A stretch of 55,311 nt of DNA from CAZTTG01 sp964615935 (lineage in GTDB: Bacteria > Planctomycetota > UBA1135 > GCA-002686595): the NCBI GenBank assembly GCA_964615935.1, contig CAZTTG010000039.1, positions 1-55,311 on the forward strand, read 5' to 3'. Shown here one piece after another: positions 1-7,811 of the stretch; within the stretch, counting starts at the first letter, position 1, and every line of letters begins with the position of its first letter. The notes under the pieces were generated by a model that ran no database searches, was not told the origin of the DNA, and worked only from the letters and a program-made list of their open reading frames with translations. The position numbers were made by a program, and so were the translations under genes.

Positions 1-105
1 GAGTTACTCCGGTCGAATCGGGCTCGAACCTGACAGGCATTACGTGGTGAGCACATCCCAACGGCGCCCTTGATGCCGGGCGCAGTCCTAGAAGGAAAAT
101 CGCAA

Positions 106-660
106 TTGAACTTCATCAATCACGCACACCTCCCTTCTTTGAGGCACAGTCATTGTCCATCTCTCTGGGCGCTCTTGCTGTTGGCGATCAGCCTCTGCAG
201 TTGCGCGCCGCCGGTGAGCCCGGAGGACGTGACGCTCACGTTCCAGTCCAAAGAAGCGGCGACCGTCCAGGTCAACGGCAAGTCGCTGGGCCAGGCGCCG
301 CTGAGCCTCTCCCTGACCGAAGTTGCGAAGTACTTCATTCCCGAGTGGGAAGACGCCTGCTCCTCGGGCGAGCGGATGTTGGCGGAAGAGAAACTGTTTC
401 GCGCGAAAGCGAGCGGTTCGGTTCACTTTGGCTCAGGTTTGTCGACAAGCTCATCCCACGAATTTCATCACGTGGACATGACCGACAAGAAGGTGGGGAC
501 AACCATCATCCTGCTCCGGTACAAGTTCCGAGGTGATGACTCGGAGCTGGCAATAGCCGGCGGCTTCGAGATTGCACTGATTGCCGAGGACGGCACCAGA
601 CTCAACCCGACCGGCGTGGGCAGCCACAACGAGCACGCACTTTGGGATTTCAGCCGGTAG
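106..660 (+). CDS. Putative lipoprotein with a PEGA-like segment
   Basis: A signal peptide is followed by a lipobox (LCSC, then APP), so the mature protein is probably lipidated and anchored in a membrane. The 20 residues after position ~55 (pattern VQVNGKSLGQAPLSLSL) resemble a PEGA surface-repeat motif. The rest is not recognised. I chose the TTG at 106 because GAAGGA sits about 9 bases upstream. An ATG at 73 in the same frame would add 11 residues and has no comparable ribosome-binding site. The gene overlaps the non-homologous start of the McrC-type ORF downstream. Function is unknown. The call rests on the signal sequence and lipobox only. Confidence 0.6.
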   Translation: MNFINHAHLPSLRHSHCPSLWALLLLAISLCSCAPPVSPEDVTLTFQSKEAATVQVNGKSLGQAPLSLSLTEVAKYFIPEWEDACSSGERMLAEEKLFRAKASGSVHFGSGLSTSSSHEFHHVDMTDKKVGTTIILLRYKFRGDDSELAIAGGFEIALIAEDGTRLNPTGVGSHNEHALWDFSR

Positions 661-700
661 TCGACCAGCCGACAGAAGAAGAGACGCAACGGATAGGGGT

Positions 701-1384
701 TCCAAGCTACTTCTCTCCTGCTTCCAACACCTGCCTACGCCTGTCATACGGCCTGGCGATCTGGCTCGACTCGTGCTCGGTCGCAAGACGGAGCGTTACC
801 GGCTTGCGCTCGACATCGCACGCCTGATCCTCCTTGACCATTCGCCGCGGCTGCGGGCGGGGGACGTCGAGCTTCTAGCGTTGCTGTTCGATATGAACGC
901 CCTCTGGGAAGCGTACGTGGCGGCCATTCTGCGTCGCGCTGCCGAGTCGACTGTCGAGGTGCGAACACAGGAGAGCCGGATCTTCTGGCGCGCCCCAGGC
1001 AGGCGGCGGCGCACCCTACGGCCCGACATCGTCCTGTACGAGCGTGGTGTGAATGCACCGTTCGGTGTCATCGACACGAAATGGAAAGTGCCACGCAACG
1101 GCCAGCCGAGCGACGGAGACCTGAAACAAATGTTCGCCTACAACGAGCTCTTGGGGACAGCGCAAGCGGTGCTGCTCTACCCGACCGAGGGCCTCACCCA
1201 AACCGTTGTGCGAGGTACGTTCGCCGCTGGTGGGCACTGTTGCGAGACCTCCTATGTTTCCGCGATCGAGCCCAAGGCTCAGGACCGTTGCGGCGAGCTC
1301 ATCGCAAGGTTGCGCGGTCGTGCAGACGGTCCAGAGATCGTGATCGGGTCTCGGATGCCCACAGATGGGACCAACGGCGCGTGA
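701..1384 (+). pseudogene. 5'-truncated McrC-type restriction nuclease (C-terminal part)
   Basis: About 228 residues match the C-terminal half of McrC, the nuclease partner of the GTPase McrB in modification-dependent restriction. Visible landmarks are LALDIARLIL, the hallmark FDMNALWEAYV, RPDIVLYERG and VIDTKWK. The last two supply the Asp and the D-x-K of a PD-(D/E)XK nuclease site, so the catalytic core looks intact. The N-terminal half that contacts McrB is missing: upstream of ~700 the frame runs into sequence overlapping the lipoprotein gene. No McrB is present in the window. The ORF could technically start at 581, but homology begins only near 701. I treat it as a remnant. A functional short McrC variant is less likely. 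Confidence 0.7.
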
Positions 1385-1491
1385 TGCAAGCGTGCGCCCG
1401 TCTCCAGGTCGCGACCGTCGGGGCTCGACGTGGGGTCTGAGGCTCCTCCGAGATGCGTCGGCGGTGTCCGGCGCGAAAGAGAAACCGCCGC

Positions 1492-1608
1492 GCCCCTCTC
1501 GGCGTAGTACTCGCCGGTCGCGAGGGACTTGGTTCTCGGCATCGTGCCAAGTACGAGGACGTGGAGCTTGCGACCGACGAAGGGGTCGAATCCAAGAAGG
1601 CGCTTCAT
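1492..1608 (-). pseudogene. N-terminal fragment of a uracil-DNA-glycosylase-family (DNA-deoxyinosine glycosylase type) gene
   Basis: The first 39 codons from an ATG at 1608 read like the start of the hypoxanthine/deoxyinosine branch of the UDG superfamily: MKRLLGFDP, then HVLVLGTMPRTKSL and GEYYA. In the family the GTMP..SL...YY block binds the base and is followed by NPRN-FW. Here the similarity stops after GEYYAERG, and neither alternative frame picks it up, so about three quarters of the protein is missing. It points toward the McrC remnant. The match is short and made from memory of the family. Confidence 0.5.
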
Positions 1609-1623
1609 GCTGCTCCGCAGGCT

Positions 1624-1779
1624 CTATTTCCAGAACTCCCACCACCGGGACCTGCGCTCTGCCCGGTCCTTTCCGGCCCGACTCCGGGAGGCAAAATCCC
1701 GAACAGCCTGGTTCATGTCCGATTCGAGGATTGCCACGTGCTCGGATGGCCGTGCGTGAACGTCTCCGATCACACGACT
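1624..1779 (-). pseudogene. C-terminal tail of an unrecognised gene
   Basis: This frame is open on the minus strand for ~52 codons and ends with WWEFWK and a TAG stop. It contains HARPSEHVAILESDM and is rich in Arg. The ending resembles the C-terminus of a larger enzyme, but I do not recognise the family. It ends 15 bases upstream of the glycosylase fragment on the same strand, so the two may be adjacent pieces of one former operon. It abuts the truncated integrase-like gene at ~1785. Confidence 0.3.
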
Positions 1780-1783
1780 CCTA

Positions 1784-1897
1784 TCAGCCGGCGGACCACT
1801 CCTCGACCAGATACTCGATCACCTGCTGCTGATGTCGATTGACCCAGCCGGATACGGTCAGGAGCAGGGCGCGAAGGGGGTGGAGATCGGCTCTCAT
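1784..1897 (-). pseudogene. 5' fragment of an integrase/transposase-like gene
   Basis: The ATG at 1897 opens a 37-codon frame with RALLLTVSGWVNRHQQQVI and EYLVEE. That is the conserved N-terminus of an rve-type integrase-like protein common in environmental bacterial genomes, where EYLVEE normally continues as NRVLKEQLGG. Here the frame leaves the homology after LVEE and stops at once. A TACAAT hexamer at 1904-1909 (minus strand), seven bases before the start, could be its -10 element. It is a remnant of a mobile or mobile-derived gene. Confidence 0.55.
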
Positions 1898-2050
1898 AGG
1901 GCTATTGTAGGGGCCTCCAAGAGCTGAGCTGGACAGGAGTTAGGGCGCGGCTGAGTATTCGGACCCCACGGACAAGCTGCTCTCCTCCGGCGCCGGCTCC
2001 GCCGGCGGCCGGGAGGCTTCGGTGGCCACCCGGGCCGCCTCTCCTCCGGT

Positions 2051-2075
2051 CTTGGCGCTTCTTGGCGCCTTGGCG
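2051..2075. repeat. Three tandem CTTGGCG units
   Basis: CTTGGCG occurs at 2051, 2061 and 2069 in the untranslated stretch downstream of the M18 gene. On the minus strand it reads GCCAAG repeated. This GCCAAGGCGCCAAGA-type motif is a familiar intergenic oddity in unrelated environmental genomes. Its role is unknown. The 1898-2107 gap otherwise holds no convincing gene. Confidence 0.5.
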
Positions 2076-2107
2076 GTTTCTTCGAGGAGGCAGGGGAAGT
2101 CCGCGCG

Positions 2108-3397
2108 TCACGCCCCCAGGAAAGCACCCAGCGCCCGAATCATGTGGCCGGTGTCCAGGGCGCCGGCCAGCTCGCGCGCCGAGTGCATCCCCAGCATGGG
2201 ATTGCCCACGTCCAGGGTCCTCAGCCCCAGCCTGGCGGCGGTGATCGGACCGATGGTCGAGCCGCAGGGCAGGTCCGAGCGGTTCACGTACTTCTGCACC
2301 GGCGCGCCGGCCTCGCGGCAGGCCTTCACGAACATCGACTCGGTGGTCGAGTCGGTCGCGTAGCGCATGTTGGCGTTGATCTTGATCACCGGGCCGCCGT
2401 TCATCTCGATGGGGTGATCGGGCTCGTGGCGGTCGGCGTAGTTGGGGTGGGTCGCGTGGGCCATGTCGGCCGAGACGCAGGCCGAGGCGGCCAGGCACCG
2501 GGCGAGCTCCTCGCGCCCCCCCCCGCGGGCGATCACCGTGCGCTCGAAGAGGTCGGCCAGGAGCGGGCTGCCGGCTCCGCGGTTGGAGCCGCTGCCCACC
2601 TCCTCGTGGTCGAAGAGGCAGATGGCCGGGATGGCCTCGCGCTCGCCCGGCCGCTCGAGTCGGTCGAGCAGCGCCCGCAGGGCGGCGAAGCAGGAGGCCA
2701 GGTTGTCGAGCCGCGGCGCGCTGATGAGGTCCCCGTCCCGCCCCACGAGCTGCGAGGGGGCGGTGTCGTGGCAGATCGCGTCCCAGGCGAGCAGGCCCTC
2801 GGGCTCGACGCCCAGCTCCTCCGCCAGGAAGCGCGCGAAGCCGCCCTCCTCGACCGGCCCCACGGCCCAGACCGGCGACATGTGCCGCTGCTTGTCGAGC
2901 TGCAGCCCCCCGGTGATGATCTCGCGGTCGAGGTGGATGGCAAGCTGGGGCACGCGCAGGATGGGACGGTCGACCTTGAAGAGGACCTGCCCCCGGCCGC
3001 TCACCGCGGCCCGGCCCGAGAGCCCCAGGTCGCGGTCCAGCCAGGAGTTGAGCAGGGGCGAGCCGTAGACCTCGACCCCCAGCTGACGCCAGCCGGCCCG
3101 GCCCGTGTCGGGCCGGGGCTTGACCCGCAGGGTGGGGCTGTCGGTGTGGGCGGCCAGGACCCGGAGCCCCTTCTGGGGAGGCTCGCCCTCCTCCAGGGCC
3201 CAGGCGCTCAGGCTGCCGTCCCGGACCACGTACCAGCGGCCCGGGCCTCGGGACCAGGCCTCCTCTTCCCGCAGGCGCCGGAAACCGGCCCCCTCGAGGC
3301 GGCGGGCCGCCTCGAAGCAGGCGTGGAAGGGGGAGGGTGAGGAGTCTATGAACTCCAGGAGGTCGCGGGATTCGCCCACGGGGTCTACGGTGGTCAT
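2108..3397 (-). CDS. apeB: Aspartyl aminopeptidase, M18 family
   Basis: A 429-residue cytosolic zinc aminopeptidase that removes N-terminal acidic residues from peptides. All M18 landmarks are visible in order: the first metal His in AAHTDSPTLRVKP, the bridging Asp in LLNSWLDRDLGLSGR, the catalytic and metal Glu pair in LFDHEEVGSGSNRGA, Asp in SADMAHATHPNY, the substrate loop LPCGSTIGPI and the last His in GMHSAREL. The length fits the family. I chose the ATG at 3397 because homology (ESRDLLEFIDSSPSPFHAC) begins a few residues later. The upstream in-frame extension to 3559 is low-complexity and overlaps the divergent gene. No good Shine-Dalgarno site precedes it. It is transcribed away from the coiled-coil gene at 3549. 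Confidence 0.93.
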   Translation of the reverse strand: MTTVDPVGESRDLLEFIDSSPSPFHACFEAARRLEGAGFRRLREEEAWSRGPGRWYVVRDGSLSAWALEEGEPPQKGLRVLAAHTDSPTLRVKPRPDTGRAGWRQLGVEVYGSPLLNSWLDRDLGLSGRAAVSGRGQVLFKVDRPILRVPQLAIHLDREIITGGLQLDKQRHMSPVWAVGPVEEGGFARFLAEELGVEPEGLLAWDAICHDTAPSQLVGRDGDLISAPRLDNLASCFAALRALLDRLERPGEREAIPAICLFDHEEVGSGSNRGAGSPLLADLFERTVIARGGGREELARCLAASACVSADMAHATHPNYADRHEPDHPIEMNGGPVIKINANMRYATDSTTESMFVKACREAGAPVQKYVNRSDLPCGSTIGPITAARLGLRTLDVGNPMLGMHSARELAGALDTGHMIRALGAFLGA

Positions 3398-3548
3398 GAT
3401 GGGAATGGTACCGGCTGGCGGCACCCCTTCCCAAGGGGCGCCGGGGACGGTCCTGGGGCCCCCTGGGGAACACGGGACGTTCCGCGCCCGTCGGGGTGGA
3501 GCCGGGGCCGTCCAGCTTCCGATAATGGCGGCGAGCCCAGGAATGCCC

Positions 3549-4541
3549 ATGCACAGCACTCACGAGAATCCCACCGACGAGCGTTCGACGCCGCCCGAGT
3601 CCCAGGCTGAGACACGGGCCGCGAGCGAGCTCGAGGGGGCCCTGCCGCATCGGACGGATGCCGAGGCCGAGGCGAAGCCTCCCGCCGGACCAGCGGACGG
3701 CGAGCCCGACGCGCCCGCGGAGAGGGGCACGGTCCGCGAGCAGGCGCTCGAGATGCTGAGCAGCAAGGGTCGTCGGCTCAACCTGGTCGAGGGCCGCGAG
3801 CTGCACCGCTCGATCGAGGAGGCGGTCTCCCGCGCCCTGCAGGTCCACCTGGCCGGCGAGCTGCACCCCGAGCGCCTGGCCGCGATCCCGCCCACGGCGC
3901 GCAAGGAGCTGGTCGCCCTCCTGCGCCAGCGCGCGCGCTCGGTGCGCGGGCTCTCCGAGAAGGCCTTCCTGGCCAAGGTCTCGGCCTCGCGCGACCAGGT
4001 GCTCTCCGAGCGCGAGCGGGCGCGGGCCGAGCTGGAGCAGCTCCTGGTCGAGCTGTCGGGCAAGAACCGGGCGCTGCAGGCGCGGGAGTCGGTGCTGGCC
4101 CAGGAGTCGGCCGCGGCCGGCGCCTGGCACGACAAGGTCATGTCCGAGCGCATCCGCGAGGCCTTCGCCGCCCTCCCCGACCTGGGGCCGCAGGCCCAGG
4201 AGCTGCAGGACAAGATCATCGCCATCGCCCTCGCCGGCATGCAGGGCGAGCGCCAGAACGTCATCGACCAGAAGGTCTCCGAGCACCGCACCGAGATCGA
4301 GCAGTACCGCCGGCGCCTGGCCAAGCTGACCTCGACCCTCGAGCTCACCGAGGAGCAGATGGCCAAGCTCGCCGCGGCCAAGGGCATCGAGGGGGGCATC
4401 GCCTCGATCTACGACAGCGTCCAGGGCATCGATTCCGGCGATCTCAACCGCCAGAAGAAGATCGAGCTCATGGAGGCCATCTTCGAGGCCAACCTCGAGA
4501 TGCGGGACGAGCTGGCCGAGGCCCGGCTCACCCCCGAGTAG
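3549..4541 (+). CDS. Cytoplasmic coiled-coil protein of unknown function
   Basis: 330 residues with no signal peptide or membrane segment. The first ~65 residues are acidic, Pro/Ala-rich and probably disordered. The remainder is almost entirely helical and highly charged, with heptad-like stretches such as ARAELEQLLVELSGKNRAL and EQYRRRLAKLTSTLELTEEQ, which argue for a coiled coil. I do not recognise a catalytic domain. I chose the second of two close ATGs because AGGA lies 7 bases before it; the first, at 3543, touches that AGGA. A GATAAT hexamer at 3521-3526 may be a -10 element with a very short leader. The gene is followed by fdxA after 138 bases, possibly from a separate promoter. Confidence 0.75.
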   Translation: MHSTHENPTDERSTPPESQAETRAASELEGALPHRTDAEAEAKPPAGPADGEPDAPAERGTVREQALEMLSSKGRRLNLVEGRELHRSIEEAVSRALQVHLAGELHPERLAAIPPTARKELVALLRQRARSVRGLSEKAFLAKVSASRDQVLSERERARAELEQLLVELSGKNRALQARESVLAQESAAAGAWHDKVMSERIREAFAALPDLGPQAQELQDKIIAIALAGMQGERQNVIDQKVSEHRTEIEQYRRRLAKLTSTLELTEEQMAKLAAAKGIEGGIASIYDSVQGIDSGDLNRQKKIELMEAIFEANLEMRDELAEARLTPE

Positions 4542-4679
4542 GGGCGGCGGCCGGCGGCCCGCGCCCGCGCCCCGGTGGGAGCCCCCGCGGTTGACTTCCC
4601 CGGGGCTCGCCCCTTGAATAGGGCCCCCTCCAGCCCAGGAGAGGCGATCCCGCGCCCCGAGAACCCCGGAGACCCCCCA

Positions 4680-5018
4680 ATGACCTACGTCGTCTGTGAG
4701 CCCTGCATCAAGTGCAAGTGCACCGACTGCGTCGACGTGTGCCCGGTCGACTGCTTCCACGAGGGTGAGAACTTCCTCGTCATCGATCCCGACGAGTGCA
4801 TCGACTGCGGAGCCTGCGTGCCGGAGTGCCCGGTCGATGCGATCTTCGAGGAGGACGAGATCCCCGAGAAGTGGACCGACTACACCGAGCTCAACGTCAA
4901 GCTGACCGCCCTGTGGCCGGTCATCACCGAGAAGAAGGACCGCCTCCCCGAGTGGGAGGAGTACCGGGACGTCGAGGGCAAGCTCGAGCTGCTCTCGGAG
5001 AAACCCTTCGAGGAATAG
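4680..5018 (+). CDS. fdxA: Seven-iron ferredoxin ([3Fe-4S][4Fe-4S])
   Basis: A 112-residue soluble low-potential electron carrier closely following Azotobacter FdI/FdxA. It starts MTYVVCEPCIKCKCTDCV and has VCPVDCFHEG, DECIDCGACVPECPVDAIF and the FdxA-specific C-terminal extension with WPVITEKKDRLPEWEE. The cysteine pattern supports one 3Fe-4S and one 4Fe-4S cluster. The ATG at 4680 is preceded by GGAG at a spacing of 8 bases. The longer in-frame extension upstream is rejected because the family always begins at this Met. The next gene follows after 11 bases, so the two are probably co-transcribed, though the secreted neighbour gives no obvious redox partner. Confidence 0.95.
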   Translation: MTYVVCEPCIKCKCTDCVDVCPVDCFHEGENFLVIDPDECIDCGACVPECPVDAIFEEDEIPEKWTDYTELNVKLTALWPVITEKKDRLPEWEEYRDVEGKLELLSEKPFEE

Positions 5019-5029
5019 GGCCACCAGCG

Positions 5030-7792
5030 GTGAGCCCCACGCTCCTCCGCCCCCTGCTCCTGGGCTGGCTCCTCCTCCTCTGCGCGACCCCCCTGGCCGG
5101 GGCCCAGGGCGAGGTGGCCTTCGACCCCGACCGGGACCTGGTCGGCTACTCCGAGAGCCGGATGTCGGACTGGGCCGACCTCTTCCGCTTCGAGCCCTTC
5201 GACGGGCGCTCGGGGGAGCCGCTGGGGCCCGAGGAGCTGGCCGAGCTCCGGCGTCAGTGGCAGGCGGAGCAGGCCCGCGTGGCGGCCGAGGTCGCGCGGC
5301 TCGAGGCCGATCCCGCGGCTCGCCGGCTCCTGAAGATCGAGCGCGGCCTGCGCCGCCACCCCTACTTCTCCAAGGTCGAGCTGATCCCGGTCCGGACCCA
5401 CCCGCCGCTGATCCTCCTGGTCCAGAGGCCCCAGAAGGCCGAGCGCGACCACGTCGAGCGGGTGGCCGCCTCCTACGCCCCCTGGCTGCGGGAGATGATG
5501 ATCATCTTCCAGCACGAGTACGCCCGGCCCCTGGAGCTCGCGCCCCGCGAGGAGCCCCTGCTGATGCCCTGGGCCGTGCTGGCCAGCGAGGGCGACTGGA
5601 GCAACTTCCTCGAGAACACCGGCGATCTCGAGATGGACTGGCAGTCGGCCCACTACGACACCGCCCGACACCTGGGGGTCACCTTCGAGCAGCGCTTCGC
5701 CAAGAAGATCCCGCCCGCGAAGAAGCGCCGGGGGGAGCTGGCGGTCTTCGCGCGCGCCCTGCTGGAAGCCCACCGGACCGCGGCCAGCTCCCTGCCAGTG
5801 CCCCTGTGGATCCGCACCGGTCTGGCCGAGTACCTGACCTCCTACGAGCCCACCTCCGACCCCCGCGGGATCGCCGAGCGCGTGGTGGACGCCGACGCCC
5901 TGGGCGCGATGGGCTTCGCCCTGGCCCGGGCGGAGCTGCGGGAGACCTGTCTCCTTCCCCTGGAGGAGCTGCTCGCGGCCAGGGACTTCGCCGCGGTCTT
6001 CGAGCTGGCGGCGGCTCGCGCCCGCTCGGGCCAGCACCCCGTGCCCAAGGGCGATCCGATCTGGGGGCTCTGGTACGCCCAGACCTGCCTCTGGATGCGC
6101 TACCTCCACGACGAGGCGGACGGGATGCACCGCGAGGCCATCGGCCGCTGCATCGAGCGCTCCCTGAAGGGACAGCCGGCCCCGGCGGCCTTCTCCAGCG
6201 CATTCGAGGGGGTCGATCGACCGGCTCTGGAGCGGGACTTCTGGGCCTGGGTCGCGGAGCAGGTGCGGTCGAGCGCGCCGAACCTCTTCCTCGTCGACGG
6301 CTGGGTCCCGGCGACCATCGAACAGCCCGCGGCGCCCGTCCGACCGGAGCCCGGGCCGGACGCGGCCGAGGCGCCGGTCGCCGCCGCCCTGGGGCTCGCC
6401 CTCTCGCCCGACGAGGTCGAGGCGCGCTTCGCCCTCGGTCTGGAGCTCGCCCGCCGGGGCCGGCTGGCTCGCGCCGCCGTCCTCCTGGACGAGCTCGGCG
6501 CCTCGCCGGCGGCCGGCGCCCTGGCCGAGCGGCTGGGGCGGGAGCGCGCGCGCGTGGGGCGCTTCCTCGAGCTGCGCCGCGAGTTCCTGGAGCACCTGCG
6601 GGAGGCGGAGCGCAGCCTGGACCTCACCTGGGAGGGCGCCCGCCTGCGGGCCCGCGTGGAGTCCGTGGAGGAGGATGCGGTCCTGCTCGGCGAGAACCGG
6701 CGCGGCGTCGCGAGCCTCCCCCTGGACGAGATCGATCCGCTGGAGCTCTCCGAGCGGATGGGCGACCGCCGCATCGACTTCGACGCGGGCTGGATGGCCC
6801 TGTGGCCCTGCGCCCTGGTCGGCGACGACCGCGCCCGGCGGCTGGCGCGGGAGGAGGATCCCGAGGCCGAGGCGCTCCTCGCGGACATGCGCGACGACTA
6901 CCCCGAGCGCCTGCGCGTGGGCGCGGCGGCCTTCGAGCTGGAGGCGCTGGAGTCGAGCGGCCTCCCCGCCGGAGCGGCGCAGGCCCGCGCCACCTGGGAT
7001 CGCGTGCGCCAGCTCGCGAGGTCGGGCTCGGAGCTCGATCTGGTCCAGGGCCGCCTGCCGGCGCTGCGCCAGCTCGCGCGGCACGCCCTGGCTCCCCTCG
7101 GCGAGGAGCTGGAGCTCTCCGAGCTCCTGCACGGCGAGCTCGAGCGGCTGGCCGGCGGCCGCCTGCGCCTGACCTACGACTTCGACGACGCCGACCAGGC
7201 CCTGGACTTCGTGCCCGAGCCCTATGCCGAGGATCGCCGCAAGCCCCTCCCCCCCATCGCGGTCCTGGAGGACTCGCCCTTCTCGGTCATCGGCGGCCGG
7301 CTGGTCGCCGGAGGCGCCGCCTGCTCCAGGCACGTGCTCGGCTTCGAGACCCCCCTGGTGGTCCGCTATCAGCTCACGGTCCTGAAGGACGGGGTCGAGG
7401 AGCACCGCCACTTCCTGTTCCTGATGGCCGCCTGCGACGACGGGCGCGAGGCCTTCTCGGGGATGTGGAACTTCGGGGCCCTGGAGACCTGGGACGAGCT
7501 CGCGCCGCGGACCCGCAACGAGGGCCAGCCGACCGCCTACTTCTTCGACACGTCCTACGACATGGAGCTGCGCTGCGACGGCCGCACCCTGCAGGCCTGG
7601 CGGGACGGCGAGCTGGCCGACGAGATGCCCGCCGGCAGCGGCAAGGCCGGCGGCCTCTTTCTGTGGATGCACGGGGATCGGCGGATGGCGGTCGACCGGG
7701 TCGAGATCGAGGCGCGGCCGCAGGAGTCCGCCCTGCTCCGCCTGCGGGAGACCTGGATCGAGGGGCGGATGAGCGAGGCCGGGCTGCTGTAG
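5030..7792 (+). CDS. Large secreted gluzincin-like protein with degenerate metal-binding motif
   Basis: 920 residues from a GTG start. A clear signal peptide is present (LLLGWLLLLCATPLAGAQG). Residues ~130-290 follow the layout of DUF1570-type gluzincin peptidases of Planctomycetes. Where HEXXH is expected the sequence reads LLEAHRTAASSLPVPLWIR, followed by TGLAEYL in place of the usual EGLAEY. The first His and the downstream Glu ligand are therefore missing, which suggests loss of peptidase activity. The middle is helical and charged. The C-terminal ~200 residues (IAVLEDSPFSVIGGRL to MHGDRRMAVDRVEIEA) look like a LamG/concanavalin-type beta-sandwich that may bind carbohydrate. It lies 11 bases after fdxA. 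Confidence 0.8.
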   Translation: MSPTLLRPLLLGWLLLLCATPLAGAQGEVAFDPDRDLVGYSESRMSDWADLFRFEPFDGRSGEPLGPEELAELRRQWQAEQARVAAEVARLEADPAARRLLKIERGLRRHPYFSKVELIPVRTHPPLILLVQRPQKAERDHVERVAASYAPWLREMMIIFQHEYARPLELAPREEPLLMPWAVLASEGDWSNFLENTGDLEMDWQSAHYDTARHLGVTFEQRFAKKIPPAKKRRGELAVFARALLEAHRTAASSLPVPLWIRTGLAEYLTSYEPTSDPRGIAERVVDADALGAMGFALARAELRETCLLPLEELLAARDFAAVFELAAARARSGQHPVPKGDPIWGLWYAQTCLWMRYLHDEADGMHREAIGRCIERSLKGQPAPAAFSSAFEGVDRPALERDFWAWVAEQVRSSAPNLFLVDGWVPATIEQPAAPVRPEPGPDAAEAPVAAALGLALSPDEVEARFALGLELARRGRLARAAVLLDELGASPAAGALAERLGRERARVGRFLELRREFLEHLREAERSLDLTWEGARLRARVESVEEDAVLLGENRRGVASLPLDEIDPLELSERMGDRRIDFDAGWMALWPCALVGDDRARRLAREEDPEAEALLADMRDDYPERLRVGAAAFELEALESSGLPAGAAQARATWDRVRQLARSGSELDLVQGRLPALRQLARHALAPLGEELELSELLHGELERLAGGRLRLTYDFDDADQALDFVPEPYAEDRRKPLPPIAVLEDSPFSVIGGRLVAGGAACSRHVLGFETPLVVRYQLTVLKDGVEEHRHFLFLMAACDDGREAFSGMWNFGALETWDELAPRTRNEGQPTAYFFDTSYDMELRCDGRTLQAWRDGELADEMPAGSGKAGGLFLWMHGDRRMAVDRVEIEARPQESALLRLRETWIEGRMSEAGLL

Positions 7793-7811
7793 AGCCGCTC
7801 CTCCCCCACCC

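Noticed and set aside
701..1897. A complete restriction or mobile element system
   Set aside because: Tempting because of McrC and integrase-like pieces, but every gene in the stretch is truncated and no McrB, methylase or intact transposase is present.
1902..5024. 1040-codon minus-strand ORF
   Set aside because: It runs antisense to the coiled-coil and ferredoxin genes and out of frame with the M18 gene. Low-complexity Arg/Pro/Gly content shows it is a shadow of GC-rich coding DNA.
4880..7672. 930-codon minus-strand ORF
   Set aside because: Complete antisense shadow of the gluzincin-like gene, with no homology and skewed composition.
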